DNA of 64,000 bases from Bradyrhizobium manausense (GTDB taxonomy: Bacteria > Pseudomonadota > Alphaproteobacteria > Rhizobiales > Xanthobacteraceae): positions 186,001 to 250,000 of the forward strand of contig NZ_JAFCKB010000009.1 of NCBI RefSeq assembly GCF_018130615.1. Reading direction: 5' to 3'. This document shows positions 1 through 7,863 of this stretch, in pieces; the first letter of the stretch is position 1; every line of letters starts with the position of its first letter. A program made the translations under genes and the position numbers. The notes beneath the pieces were generated by a model. That model was given only the letters and a program-made list of their open reading frames with translations, was not told the DNA's origin and did not search any database.

Positions 1-1
1 C

Positions 2-217
2 GTCACCATCCTACTGGTCGAGCAGAACGCGCGCGCTGCGCTGTCGGTGGCGAGCCACGGCTACATCATGGAGCAGGGCAAGGTCGTGCTCGACGGCACC
101 GCCGACGAGCTGCGCGACAACGAGGACGTCAAGGAGTTCTATCTCGGCGGCGCCGGCGACCAGCGCAAGAGCTTCAAGAACCTCAAGAGCTTCAAGCGGC
201 GCAAGCGGTGGCTCTGA
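2..217 (+). CDS. livF: Branched-chain amino acid ABC transporter ATPase, C-terminal end (partial)
   Basis: The reading frame enters from the left edge, so only the last 71 codons are present. The visible part starts with the D-loop/switch region (ILLVEQNARAAL, then YIMEQGKVVLDG), which is characteristic of LivF-type ATPases that energise uptake of branched-chain or related amino acids at the inner membrane. The Walker A and B motifs lie outside the window. The C-terminus runs on about 20 residues past the usual LivF end and is Lys/Arg-rich. The PaaK-like ligase 1.3 kb downstream on the same strand fits a Liv operon that also carries a ligase, although an opposite-strand epimerase gene now lies between them. 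Confidence 0.85.
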   Translation, partial: VTILLVEQNARAALSVASHGYIMEQGKVVLDGTADELRDNEDVKEFYLGGAGDQRKSFKNLKSFKRRKRWL

Positions 218-220
218 CAA

Positions 221-277
221 AGCGTTTTCAAGCGAAGTGGGAACCGGTTCGCGTGAAGAAAACGCGTCAAAACAAGA
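221..277 (+). repeat. Dispersed nested-hairpin repeat, copy 1
   Basis: This stretch of about 57 bp begins three bases after the livF stop and is nearly identical to 44692-44750. It folds as a nested stem: GCGTTTTC pairs with GAAAACGC, and inside it GCGAA pairs with TTCGC around a central ACCGG. Its position just after a stop codon suggests a transcript-end or mRNA-stabilising element. It also lies just past the end of the opposite-strand epimerase gene. Confidence 0.75.
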
Positions 278-282
278 GAGCT

Positions 283-1437
283 CTAGCCCTCCAGCACCTG
301 CTCCGCTTCCGTGACCGCGCAGAGAACATGATAGAACGACGACGCAGGAATGGTGTCGACCAGCGATTTGCCGTCGCTGTCGAACTGATCGTACCAGCCG
401 CCCCGCACGGGATGGCTGAGGTAATGCCGTTCGAGCCGCACCAGCGCCGCGCGCGCCTCCTCCGCTGCGCCCGCCTCGCCGGACTCGGCCTGCGCGATCC
501 ACGCCTTTGCCATCTCGGTCTGCGGCCACAGCCGGCGTGTGCTGCGGCGGATGTTGCCGGTGTCGTCGCCCTCGTCGACGAGGCAGCCGGTGGCCGTGTC
601 GCGATAGCGCAGCGCGGTCGCAAGCAACTCGGCGCGCCGCGGCCCGGTCGGACATCCCGTGATGCGCTCGAACCCTTTCAGCAGCCACACCCATTCCGCC
701 TGGTGGCCGGGCTCGACGCTGACCGGCTCGATCTTCGACCAGTCCTCCTCGAAATATTCACCGAGCGCGCATTTCCGCTTGTCGTAGAGGTTGGCGAGGA
801 AGAGCGCGAAGAACTCGCCGGCGCGGTTCTGGAACGACAGATCGTGGGTCGCGTCGAAACACGCGATCATCGCCTCGAACAGATGCATGTGCGGATTCTG
901 CCGACGCGGCAGCGACACCGGCAGGCTTTCATGGACGCCACCATGCGGGGAGCGCAGATGGCCGTCGAGGAAGGCGAGCAGCGCGTCGATCTCGGCGCGG
1001 ATTTGTGCGTCCTGGTCGAGCGCATAGACGGTCGCCAGCGCAAACAGGATGAAGGCGTGGTCGTAGGCGTCGCGCCGCGCGTCCAGCACAGCCCCCTCCG
1101 GCGTCAGCCGGTGCACATAGCCGGGCTTGCCGTCGGGCGCCTTCGCCTTTGCCAGGAGGTGCTCCAGCCCCTTCAGCGCGATGGCGCGCCCCTCGGGATA
1201 CCAGCCCATCTGCGCCGCCTTGGCGTAGCAATAGATCTGGCGCGCCTGCACCATCACCCGCCGCGGCGCAGCCGCATCTGCGCTGCCATCGCGATGCAGC
1301 CGGTCGATAAAACCACCCGTGGCATGGTCCCAGCCGACTGTCGACCACAGCGGGATCGCATCCTCGATCACGCGGCGCTTCAGGCGCGCGACGACATCCA
1401 CCGTCTCGGCCGCCGGAATGATGCTCTCGTCCGCCAT
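283..1437 (-). CDS. AGE-family epimerase/isomerase
   Basis: A 384-aa protein with the (alpha/alpha)6-barrel pattern of the N-acylglucosamine 2-epimerase family, which interconverts epimers of amino sugars or aldose/ketose pairs in the cytoplasm. Visible family features are WDHATGGFIDRL near residue 30, the GHQAEWVWLL segment around residue 240 that carries the active-site His, and GGWYDQFDSDG near the C-terminus. The start was chosen because GGAGAGG lies about six bases upstream; a longer open frame to 1770 has no such support and overlaps the ligase gene. It is transcribed divergently from the PaaK-like gene. The substrate cannot be told from sequence; a mannose or acylglucosamine isomerase is most likely. 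Confidence 0.85.
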   Translation of the reverse strand: MADESIIPAAETVDVVARLKRRVIEDAIPLWSTVGWDHATGGFIDRLHRDGSADAAAPRRVMVQARQIYCYAKAAQMGWYPEGRAIALKGLEHLLAKAKAPDGKPGYVHRLTPEGAVLDARRDAYDHAFILFALATVYALDQDAQIRAEIDALLAFLDGHLRSPHGGVHESLPVSLPRRQNPHMHLFEAMIACFDATHDLSFQNRAGEFFALFLANLYDKRKCALGEYFEEDWSKIEPVSVEPGHQAEWVWLLKGFERITGCPTGPRRAELLATALRYRDTATGCLVDEGDDTGNIRRSTRRLWPQTEMAKAWIAQAESGEAGAAEEARAALVRLERHYLSHPVRGGWYDQFDSDGKSLVDTIPASSFYHVLCAVTEAEQVLEG

Positions 1438-1523
1438 CGCGTCCTCTCCACGCCCCGCCAATGGCCGTCTGATACCCATGCGGGCGGCGGCGCGCAACGG
1501 ATGCCAACCCGGAAAGACCTGCC

Positions 1524-2747
1524 ATGACCGCCCATTACGACGCTCTCGAGACGCGCGAGCAAGCGGCGCGCGAGGCCGATCTGTTTGCCCGCCTGCCAGG
1601 CGTCCTGCGCAGTGCGATGAGCGCGCCCGCCTATGCCGAGCGGCTGAAGGGCATCGATCCCGCCGCGGTGACCTCCAGGACAGCGCTGGCGGGCCTCCCC
1701 GTGCTGCGCAAGTCGGAACTGCCGGCCCTGCACAAGGCCTCCCAGCCCTTCGGCGGCTTCGTGGCGGCATCCCCGGGGTCGTTCGGCCGCCTTTTCACCT
1801 CCCCGGGCCCGATCTTCGAGCCCGAAGGACGGCAGGCCGATCCCTGGCGCGGCGCGCGGGCGCTGTTTGCGGCTGGATTCCGGCCCGACGATATCGTGCT
1901 CAACACCTTCAGCTATCATCTCACCCCCGGCGGCTTCATCTTCGATGCCTCGGCGCGCGCGCTCGGCTGCGCCGTGATTCCGGCGGGTCCCGGCAACACT
2001 GAGCAGCAATTCGAGCTGATCGAGGCTTACAGGCCGATCGGCTACAGCGGCACGCCGGACTTCCTCAAGATATTGCTCGATGCCGCCGCCGCCGGGGAGC
2101 GCGATGTCTCCTCGATCAAGCGCGCACTGGTTTCCGGCGCCGCCTTCCCGCCCTCGCTCCAGGCCGAGATCAAGGCGCGCGGCATCGACGCCTACCAGGC
2201 CTTCGGCACCGCCGATCTCGGCCTGATCGCGTTCGAGACCGAGGCGCGCGACGGCATGGTGGTGAACGAGGATCTGATCATGGAGATCGTCAAGCCCGGC
2301 ACCGGTGATCCCGTGTCCCCCGGCGATGTCGGTGAGATCGTGGTGACCTCGCTCGATCCGCATCATCCCTGGATCCGGCTCGCGCTCGGCGACCTCACCG
2401 CGGCGCTGCCCGGCCCAAGCAAATGCGGGCGCACCAACATGCGCATCAAGGGCTGGATGGGCCGCGCCGACCAGACCACCAAGGTCAAGGGCATGTTCGT
2501 CCGCCCCGAGCAGATCGCCGAGATCGGCAAGCGCCATGCGGCCCTCGGGCGCCTGCGTCTCGTCGTCACGCGCCAGGGCGAGGCCGACGCCATGACGCTG
2601 AAGGCGGAAACGCCGGCCGCAAGCGATGCGCTGCGCGAGGAGATCGCCAGCAGCCTTCGGGCCGTGACGAAGCTCGGCGGCGCCGTCGAGCTGGTCGATC
2701 CCGGCGCGCTGCCGAACGACGGCAAGGTGATCGCGGACGAGCGATAG
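1524..2747 (+). CDS. PaaK-like (phenylacetate-CoA ligase family) AMP-forming ligase
   Basis: A 407-aa protein related to phenylacetate-CoA ligases, which adenylate a carboxylic acid and transfer it to CoA. It has the adenylate-forming layout: an N-terminal domain with FTSPGPIFEP in the region that usually carries the phosphate-binding loop, YSGTPDF and the AFGTADLG segment in the substrate/adenylate pocket, and a C-terminal hinge GRADQTTKVKGMFV. It is slightly shorter than PaaK (about 430 aa), and the phosphate loop is less Ser/Thr/Gly-rich than usual. Close relatives often sit beside liv transporter genes in rhizobia, so it may activate an aromatic or branched acid imported by that transporter. 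That link is inferred. Confidence 0.82.
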   Translation: MTAHYDALETREQAAREADLFARLPGVLRSAMSAPAYAERLKGIDPAAVTSRTALAGLPVLRKSELPALHKASQPFGGFVAASPGSFGRLFTSPGPIFEPEGRQADPWRGARALFAAGFRPDDIVLNTFSYHLTPGGFIFDASARALGCAVIPAGPGNTEQQFELIEAYRPIGYSGTPDFLKILLDAAAAGERDVSSIKRALVSGAAFPPSLQAEIKARGIDAYQAFGTADLGLIAFETEARDGMVVNEDLIMEIVKPGTGDPVSPGDVGEIVVTSLDPHHPWIRLALGDLTAALPGPSKCGRTNMRIKGWMGRADQTTKVKGMFVRPEQIAEIGKRHAALGRLRLVVTRQGEADAMTLKAETPAASDALREEIASSLRAVTKLGGAVELVDPGALPNDGKVIADER

Positions 2748-2772
2748 GCTCCGCTCGACGTCGCGAACCGGT

Positions 2773-3804
2773 TCAGCTTCGTTGATCTTGCTCGCTTTGA
2801 ATCGCGCCTGACGTTGCGGCAGCCGGCTCTTTCGTCCGAGTGGGCAAGCGGAAGATTCGCGAGGAGTTTGCCGCCAGCCGCCGGTAGATCCGACAATCAA
2901 GCAGCCCGAAGACGTAGCCTGCCATCAGGCCGATCGCGAAATACAGCGGGAGCCAAGCAAGTCCCTGCACATGCAATACGTGCACGGCAATGATGATGGC
3001 CGGAAAGTGCAGCAGATAGATGCCGTATGACGCGTCGCCCAACGTCCCAGCCATACGCGAATTCAAATCGATATCGGCAACAGCGAGCAAGAGACTCGTT
3101 GCCGCCACGCCGAGGAAAAGCAGCTTGTGCGAACTGTACTCGGGAAATGCAAAGCTCACGCAAAAGGCAACCAGGGCAACCAAAAGGCCGGCCAGCCGGG
3201 GCACCTTCCTGAGATCGTCGAAATGAATCCCGCAGATGACGCCCATCGGAAAAACCTGCACGGCCGGCGACCATAGAATGCCGGGAAGGCCCGGAAAGGT
3301 GTACCTGCCGACATCAGGCGCCGCGGCCACGAGATTGACGACCAAAATCCAGATGACCGCAAGAATGGTCAAGCTGCGATCACTGAGGCGCACCCAATAG
3401 GCGACGGACGCCAGAGCATAGAAGATGATTTCGAATGCGAGAGTCCAGTAGGGAATCGTGAGCGTGCTGTTGCTGACGGTGGAGGGATACAGCAGCAGCG
3501 ATGATGCGCTCGCGCTGACCGGCGAACGAATCGCGGCGAGCCCGATCGCTGCAACGATCATGGCCAGCCAGTAACTCGGGTAAATCCGCAACAATCGATG
3601 CTGTACGAAATTCGTCCAGTTCTTCGCTCGCTGCAGCGCGATCACGAACCCGGAAATCGCGAAAAACAGCACAACGCCGAACGAGGTCATGCGGATCGGA
3701 GTGTAGTGGTTTGCCACATAGGCCGCGTGCTCGCCGACGACCAAAATTGCCGCCACGGCCCTCAGCGCATGTATGCCTCCGAAAAATCGCGGCGATGCAG
3801 TCAT
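2773..3804 (-). CDS. Acyltransferase 3 family integral membrane O-acyltransferase
   Basis: A 343-aa polytopic membrane protein of the acyltransferase 3 family, which adds acetyl or other acyl groups to surface sugars or lipids. The first segment has the family signature, with GGIHALRAVAAILVVGEHA supplying the conserved Arg and His, followed by FFAISGFVIA and the basic loop HRLLRIYPSYWLA. About ten hydrophobic helices follow, and the C-terminal tail is charged and presumably cytoplasmic. The gene converges on the PaaK-like ligase (25-bp gap) and lies upstream of, and divergent from, the glycosyltransferase cluster. A role in decorating the glycan made by that cluster is plausible but not proven. 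Confidence 0.9.
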   Translation of the reverse strand: MTASPRFFGGIHALRAVAAILVVGEHAAYVANHYTPIRMTSFGVVLFFAISGFVIALQRAKNWTNFVQHRLLRIYPSYWLAMIVAAIGLAAIRSPVSASASSLLLYPSTVSNSTLTIPYWTLAFEIIFYALASVAYWVRLSDRSLTILAVIWILVVNLVAAAPDVGRYTFPGLPGILWSPAVQVFPMGVICGIHFDDLRKVPRLAGLLVALVAFCVSFAFPEYSSHKLLFLGVAATSLLLAVADIDLNSRMAGTLGDASYGIYLLHFPAIIIAVHVLHVQGLAWLPLYFAIGLMAGYVFGLLDCRIYRRLAANSSRIFRLPTRTKEPAAATSGAIQSEQDQRS

Positions 3805-4227
3805 CTCCTGAGTCTACCTTGGAACCGACGATGCTCCGGAATGGAGGCCGACCCGAAAGCCAGTGCGCGCCGATCGATACCGGGGCCGTGGTCATATCTG
3901 AATGCGCCGCCCTCTGCCAAGACGGCTCTCGATGCTTGAAGCAATCGAGAAGCGCATCGAGCTTTGCGTGTCGGGCGAGAGCCGCGCCGCGGACATGCTC
4001 GCAAGCAAGATCGCCGCCATCGAGTGTCTTGATAGGCTTTCGAAATGGAATACGGCGCCTCCAGCTCGAACTGAAAGACAGCTACAATCATTGTTGCCAG
4101 GCTGGAACAGGCGGGATATCAGCTCGATTTCACGACCTTGGTGAGTACTCATGTCGACCGCAAGAGGATCAATTTCGGCCTTGGGCATGTCCGACCACCA
4201 CCGAACGCACGCCTCAAGCACCCACTG
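3805..4227. other. Intergenic region between acyltransferase and glycosyltransferase; no confident gene
   Basis: This 423-bp stretch separates divergent genes and should hold both promoters. The only plus-strand frame with any protein-like look runs from an ATG at 3932 to 4144 (70 codons, starting MLEAIEKRIELC). It has no clear ribosome binding site and no family that I recognise. The glycosyltransferase frame is open upstream to 4138, but that extension is basic and lacks a good start signal. Confidence 0.5.
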
Positions 4228-5409
4228 ATGCGCGTTCTCATCCTCAATGCCGATTATCAGCGCTTTCTCGCCTGGCTGTACCGGCGCCATCCGGGCCTCG
4301 AGAATGCGACCTACGACGCACAGATGACAGCGCGCAGCGCCAGCCTGTTCGGCGTGGCCGACTTCTACTCGCGCAATTTCGAGGCCCTCGGGCACACGGC
4401 CGCCAACATCCACGTCAACAACGGCTGGATGCAGACCGCATGGGCGCGCGAACACGGCATCAGCGTCACCCCATCGCCGCCGCCGGGCGCCGCCGTGAGC
4501 GATGCGATCCCGGGATGGCTGCAGCGCGCCGTCGCGCCGTTCAAGCCGGTGTTGAGACCGCTCGCGCGCAAGATCGGACTGAGCCCGCGCCTCGACGCAC
4601 AGTCGGAACAGATCCTGCTGGCGCAGATCGAGGACTTCAAGCCGGACCTGATCCTCAACCAGGATCTGTTCCATGTCGACACACGCCTCGTGCGCCGGAT
4701 CAAGCAGATCTGCCGTCCCACCATGGTCGGCCAGGTCGGAATCGTGCCCTCGCGCGGTGAAGACTGGTCGGTCTACGATCTCCTGATCTCGCAGATCGCC
4801 GCGGTGGTGGAGTTCTTTCGCCAACAAGGCGCGCGCTCCGAGGTCATCCATCTCGGATTCGAGCCTGGGATTCTCGACGTTCTTCCGCCCGCACCGGCGC
4901 GCAGCATCGACGTCTCATTCGTGGGCGCCGTATCGGCCGATCATCAGCAGCGCGTGGCGCAGCTCGAAGCTGTCGCGCGGCGCCACGATCTGAAGCTGTT
5001 CGGCAGCGGCCTGCACACATTGCCCGCCTCGTCGCCGCTTCATCGCTGTTACCAGGGTGAGGTTTGGGGCGTGGAGATGTATCAGGCGCTGCGAGCCTCG
5101 CGCGTGACGCTCAACTCGCATATCGACATGGCCGGACCCGAAGCCGGCAATGCCCGCCTGTTCGAAGCGACCGGCGTCGGCGCCTTCCTGCTCACCGACT
5201 TCAAGGACAATCTCCATACGCTGTTCGAGCCCGGCCGCGAGGTCGCTGTCTGGCGCTCGGCGGACGACTGCATCGCGCAGATCGATCGCTATCTGAATGA
5301 TGAGCCAGCGCGCATGGCGATCGCTGCGGCCGGACAGGCATGCACGCTTTCGACCCACACGTTCCGCCAACGCGTCAGCACGATCTTGCAGCTCGCCGGC
5401 CGCACGTAA
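4228..5409 (+). CDS. CgeB-like glycosyltransferase
   Basis: A 393-aa GT-B fold protein that begins MRVLILNADYQRFLAWLY, a typical N-terminal Rossmann strand. The middle part (LNQDLFHVDTRLVRRIK, then the GQVGIVPSR region) resembles the CgeB/DUF3880 group. The C-terminal third (LNSHIDMAGPEAGNARLFEATGV, then FLLTDFKDNLHTLFEPG) matches the Glyco_trans_1_2 domain, including the conserved Glu that contacts the nucleotide sugar. The ATG at 4228 was preferred because it starts exactly at the first beta strand. It is followed after 101 bp by the cupin-aminotransferase-methyltransferase-glycosyltransferase run, so a role in surface glycan assembly is likely. Donor and acceptor are unknown. Confidence 0.85.
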   Translation: MRVLILNADYQRFLAWLYRRHPGLENATYDAQMTARSASLFGVADFYSRNFEALGHTAANIHVNNGWMQTAWAREHGISVTPSPPPGAAVSDAIPGWLQRAVAPFKPVLRPLARKIGLSPRLDAQSEQILLAQIEDFKPDLILNQDLFHVDTRLVRRIKQICRPTMVGQVGIVPSRGEDWSVYDLLISQIAAVVEFFRQQGARSEVIHLGFEPGILDVLPPAPARSIDVSFVGAVSADHQQRVAQLEAVARRHDLKLFGSGLHTLPASSPLHRCYQGEVWGVEMYQALRASRVTLNSHIDMAGPEAGNARLFEATGVGAFLLTDFKDNLHTLFEPGREVAVWRSADDCIAQIDRYLNDEPARMAIAAAGQACTLSTHTFRQRVSTILQLAGRT

Positions 5410-5463
5410 GAGCCACCGGCGCGCCCTTGACGGTCTCGGCCAAAATGGCCAAAGTGCCCTTGC

Positions 5464-5484
5464 GTGACGCTATGTCACTATAAT
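5464..5484 (+). promoter_or_regulatory. Inverted repeat GTGAC-N5-GTCAC next to a TATAAT box, upstream of the cupin operon
   Basis: A perfect inverted repeat, GTGAC-gctat-GTCAC (5464-5478), abuts TATAAT (5479-5484), 26 bases before the cupin ATG. A second small palindrome, GGCCA-AAA-TGGCC, lies at 5438-5450. No good -35 hexamer is present at normal spacing, which suits a promoter that needs an activator or is blocked by a dimeric regulator. This is an inference from sequence only. Confidence 0.4.
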
Positions 5485-5510
5485 TTCAGCGCTTTTTGTC
5501 GAGGCCCAGA

Positions 5511-5957
5511 ATGGAACACGTCGAGCATGTTCGATTCGGCGACCAGCTCTATGCGATCATCGTGCGCGCCTCGTTCCGCGAGCCGGGTATCCACTTCTTT
5601 TCATCACCCGAACTGTCGCAGCAGCTCGCCTATATGAGCCATCCGAAGGGCAAGAGCATCGAGCCGCATCGCCACAACAAGGTGACGCGGGAGGTGCACT
5701 ACACCCAGGAAGTGCTGCTGATCCAGAAGGGCAAGCTCCAGGTCGACTTCTACACGGTCGAAGAAAATTATCTGGAAAGCCGCGTCCTCGGCGCCGGCGA
5801 CATCATCCTGTTGTGCAGCGGCGCCCACGGCTTCCACGTGCTCGAACCGGTCGAGATGTTCGAGATCAAGCAGGGTCCCTATTCCGGCGAGAACGACAAG
5901 ACGCGGTTTGCCGAAGTCCCCCAATCCGAAATCCGGATCAAGGGTCCAAGCCTGTGA
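5511..5957 (+). CDS. Cupin-fold protein, first gene of a surface-sugar operon
   Basis: A 148-aa single-domain cupin. The metal-binding motif is visible as SIEPHRHNKVTREVHYTQE, which gives two His, a Glu and another His. The second cupin motif is around GAGDIILLCSGAHGFHVLE. The ATG was chosen over the TTG at 5496 because GAGG lies about seven bases upstream of it. Its stop overlaps the start of the aminotransferase gene (GTGA), so the two are probably translated in a coupled way. Related cupins in sugar-nucleotide clusters act as isomerases or epimerases, or have no known activity, so the exact reaction is unknown. Confidence 0.8.
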   Translation: MEHVEHVRFGDQLYAIIVRASFREPGIHFFSSPELSQQLAYMSHPKGKSIEPHRHNKVTREVHYTQEVLLIQKGKLQVDFYTVEENYLESRVLGAGDIILLCSGAHGFHVLEPVEMFEIKQGPYSGENDKTRFAEVPQSEIRIKGPSL

Positions 5958-7099
5958 ACTCGCCTGTGAGCACGCCGGTGACCGCACCGTTCATTCCGGT
6001 CAATACGCCGCTGCTCGACGGCAACGAGGCCGATTATCTCGCCGAGTGCATCCGCACCGGCTGGATCTCTTCGGAAGGACCTTTCATCAAGCGCTTCGAA
6101 CAGGCGATGGCGGAGGCCGCAGGACGGCGCCATGGCGTCGCGGTGACCAACGGCTCGGTCGCGCTCGACATCGCCGTCCATGCCCTCGGTCTCGCGGAAG
6201 GCTCCGAGGTCATCATCCCGACCTTCACCATCATCAGCTGCGCCGCAGCGATCGTGCGCGCCGGCCTCGTGCCCGTAGGGGTCGACTGCGATGCCGCGAC
6301 CTGGAACATGACGGTCGAGGGCGTAGAGGCCGCGATCACACCGCGCACGCGCGCGATCATGCTGGTGCACATCTACGGCCTGCCGGTCGATCTCGAACCG
6401 ATCATGGCGCTTGCGCGCAAGCATGATCTGAAGGTGATCGAGGACGCCGCCGAGATGCACGGGCAGACCTATCGCGACGCGCCCTGCGGCGGCTTCGGCG
6501 ACGTCTCGACCTTCAGCTTCTATCCAAACAAGCATGTCACCACCGGCGAAGGCGGCATGATCCTCACCGACGACGACGCGCTCGCCGGTCGGCTGCAGGG
6601 CTATCGTAATCTCTGCTTCCAGCCGCAGCAGCGCTTCATTCACGAGGAGCTCGGCTGGAACGCGCGCATGACCAACCTCCAGGCCGCGCTCGGCGTCGCC
6701 CAGGTCGAGCGCCTGCCGCGCACGGTCGAGCTCAAGCGCCGGATCGGCCGGCTGTATGACGAGCATCTCGCCGGCGTCGACCGCATCCGCCTCCCGGTCG
6801 CCCGCACCAACTATGCCGACAACATTTACTGGGTCTACGGCGTCGTGCTGGACGACAGCGTGCCGTTCGACGCCAAGGAGGCGATGCGCCGCCTTGGCGA
6901 AAAAGGCATCGGCACGCGGCCGTTCTTCTGGTGCATGCACGAGCAGCCGGTGTTGCGCCGGATGGGCCTGATGCTCGATGAATCCCATCCGAATGCCGAA
7001 TACATCGCCCGTCGCGGCTTCTACCTGCCGAGCGGACTTGCCCTGACCGACGACGAGATTGCGCGCTCGGCGCAGGCGCTCAAGGAGATCTTGGCGTGA
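5954..7099 (+). CDS. DegT/DnrJ/EryC1/StrS-family aminotransferase
   Basis: A 381-aa PLP-dependent enzyme of the sugar aminotransferase family, which turns a keto-sugar nucleotide into an amino sugar. The Schiff-base lysine lies in FSFYPNKHVTTGEGGM near residue 193. The PLP phosphate site is in TNGSVALDIAVHALGL near residue 63, and VIEDAAEMHG provides the Asp that holds the pyridine nitrogen. It looks closest to perosamine-synthetase-like members (RTGWISSEGPFIKRFE at the N-terminus). The GTG start overlaps the cupin stop; an in-frame GTG at 5966 is the alternative. The next gene overlaps its end in the same GTGA manner. Confidence 0.92.
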   Translation: MNSPVSTPVTAPFIPVNTPLLDGNEADYLAECIRTGWISSEGPFIKRFEQAMAEAAGRRHGVAVTNGSVALDIAVHALGLAEGSEVIIPTFTIISCAAAIVRAGLVPVGVDCDAATWNMTVEGVEAAITPRTRAIMLVHIYGLPVDLEPIMALARKHDLKVIEDAAEMHGQTYRDAPCGGFGDVSTFSFYPNKHVTTGEGGMILTDDDALAGRLQGYRNLCFQPQQRFIHEELGWNARMTNLQAALGVAQVERLPRTVELKRRIGRLYDEHLAGVDRIRLPVARTNYADNIYWVYGVVLDDSVPFDAKEAMRRLGEKGIGTRPFFWCMHEQPVLRRMGLMLDESHPNAEYIARRGFYLPSGLALTDDEIARSAQALKEILA

Positions 7100-7863
7100 C
7101 GGTGTTCGCCGACTACGCGCCCTGGTATGACCTGCTTTATCAGGACAAGGATTACGCAGCGGAGACGGCGTTCGTCGAAGCACGCCTGCGCGATCACGGC
7201 GTTTCCTCGGGCAAGCTGCTCGATCTCGGCTGCGGCACGGGCCTGCACGCCGTCGCATTCGCGCGCCAGGGCTGGAACGTTGCCGGCATCGATCTCAGCC
7301 ATGAGATGATCGCGAGCGCCAAGGCGCGCGCCGCGCAGGCCGGGCTGTCGATTCCGTTCCGGCAGGGCGATGCCTGCGAGACCGGCCCGGAACGCGACTT
7401 CGATGCGGTCGTGTCGTTGTTTCATGTTGCGAGCTACCAGACCAGCCGCGATGCGCTGGCAGCGATGTTTCGCACCGCGCACGCCGCACTGAAGCCGGGC
7501 GGCGTGTTCTTGTTCGATTATTGGTATGGCGGCGCCGTGCTGGCGCAGGGCGTCGAGACGCGGGTCAAGGTGATCGAGCGGAAGCCGCTGCGCCTCACCC
7601 GCATCGCGCAATCCGACCATGACGAACAGGCCGCGACCGTCACCGTGAACTACACGCTGTTCTGCGAGGACACGGACCGCGCCACGATCCGTCGCGTCGA
7701 CGAAGCGCACCACATGCGCTACTGGTTTCCGTTCGAGATCGGTGCAGCACTCAAGGCGAACGGCTTTGAGCCCGCCACGCATGCCGCATGGCTGACGCAG
7801 GACGCGCCGAGTTCGAAGAGCTGGGCGGCCTACACGGTCGCCAGAAAGAGTGGCACGCCGTGA
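7096..7863 (+). CDS. Class I SAM-dependent methyltransferase
   Basis: A 255-aa cytoplasmic methyltransferase. Motif I is LLDLGCGTGLHAVAFA (residues about 42-57), followed by an acidic residue in VAGIDLS, motif II/III around FDAVVSLFHVASY, and LKPGGVFLFDYW. The C-terminal half (RYWFPFEIGAALKANGF) resembles the extended end of sugar N- or O-methyltransferases. The GTG start overlaps the stop of the aminotransferase gene, and its own stop overlaps the next GTG start. Given its place between an aminotransferase and a glycosyltransferase, it probably methylates the amino sugar or the growing glycan. Confidence 0.9.
   Translation: MTVFADYAPWYDLLYQDKDYAAETAFVEARLRDHGVSSGKLLDLGCGTGLHAVAFARQGWNVAGIDLSHEMIASAKARAAQAGLSIPFRQGDACETGPERDFDAVVSLFHVASYQTSRDALAAMFRTAHAALKPGGVFLFDYWYGGAVLAQGVETRVKVIERKPLRLTRIAQSDHDEQAATVTVNYTLFCEDTDRATIRRVDEAHHMRYWFPFEIGAALKANGFEPATHAAWLTQDAPSSKSWAAYTVARKSGTP

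Noticed and set aside
208-1527. A 439-codon open plus-strand frame across the epimerase gene
   Set aside because: Antisense to the AGE-family gene, which has clear family motifs and a good ribosome binding site. The plus-strand product is Arg-rich and without motifs.
3932-4144. A 70-codon plus-strand frame before the glycosyltransferase gene
   Set aside because: No ribosome binding site, no recognisable family, and a basic, low-confidence second half. Mentioned only as part of the intergenic region.
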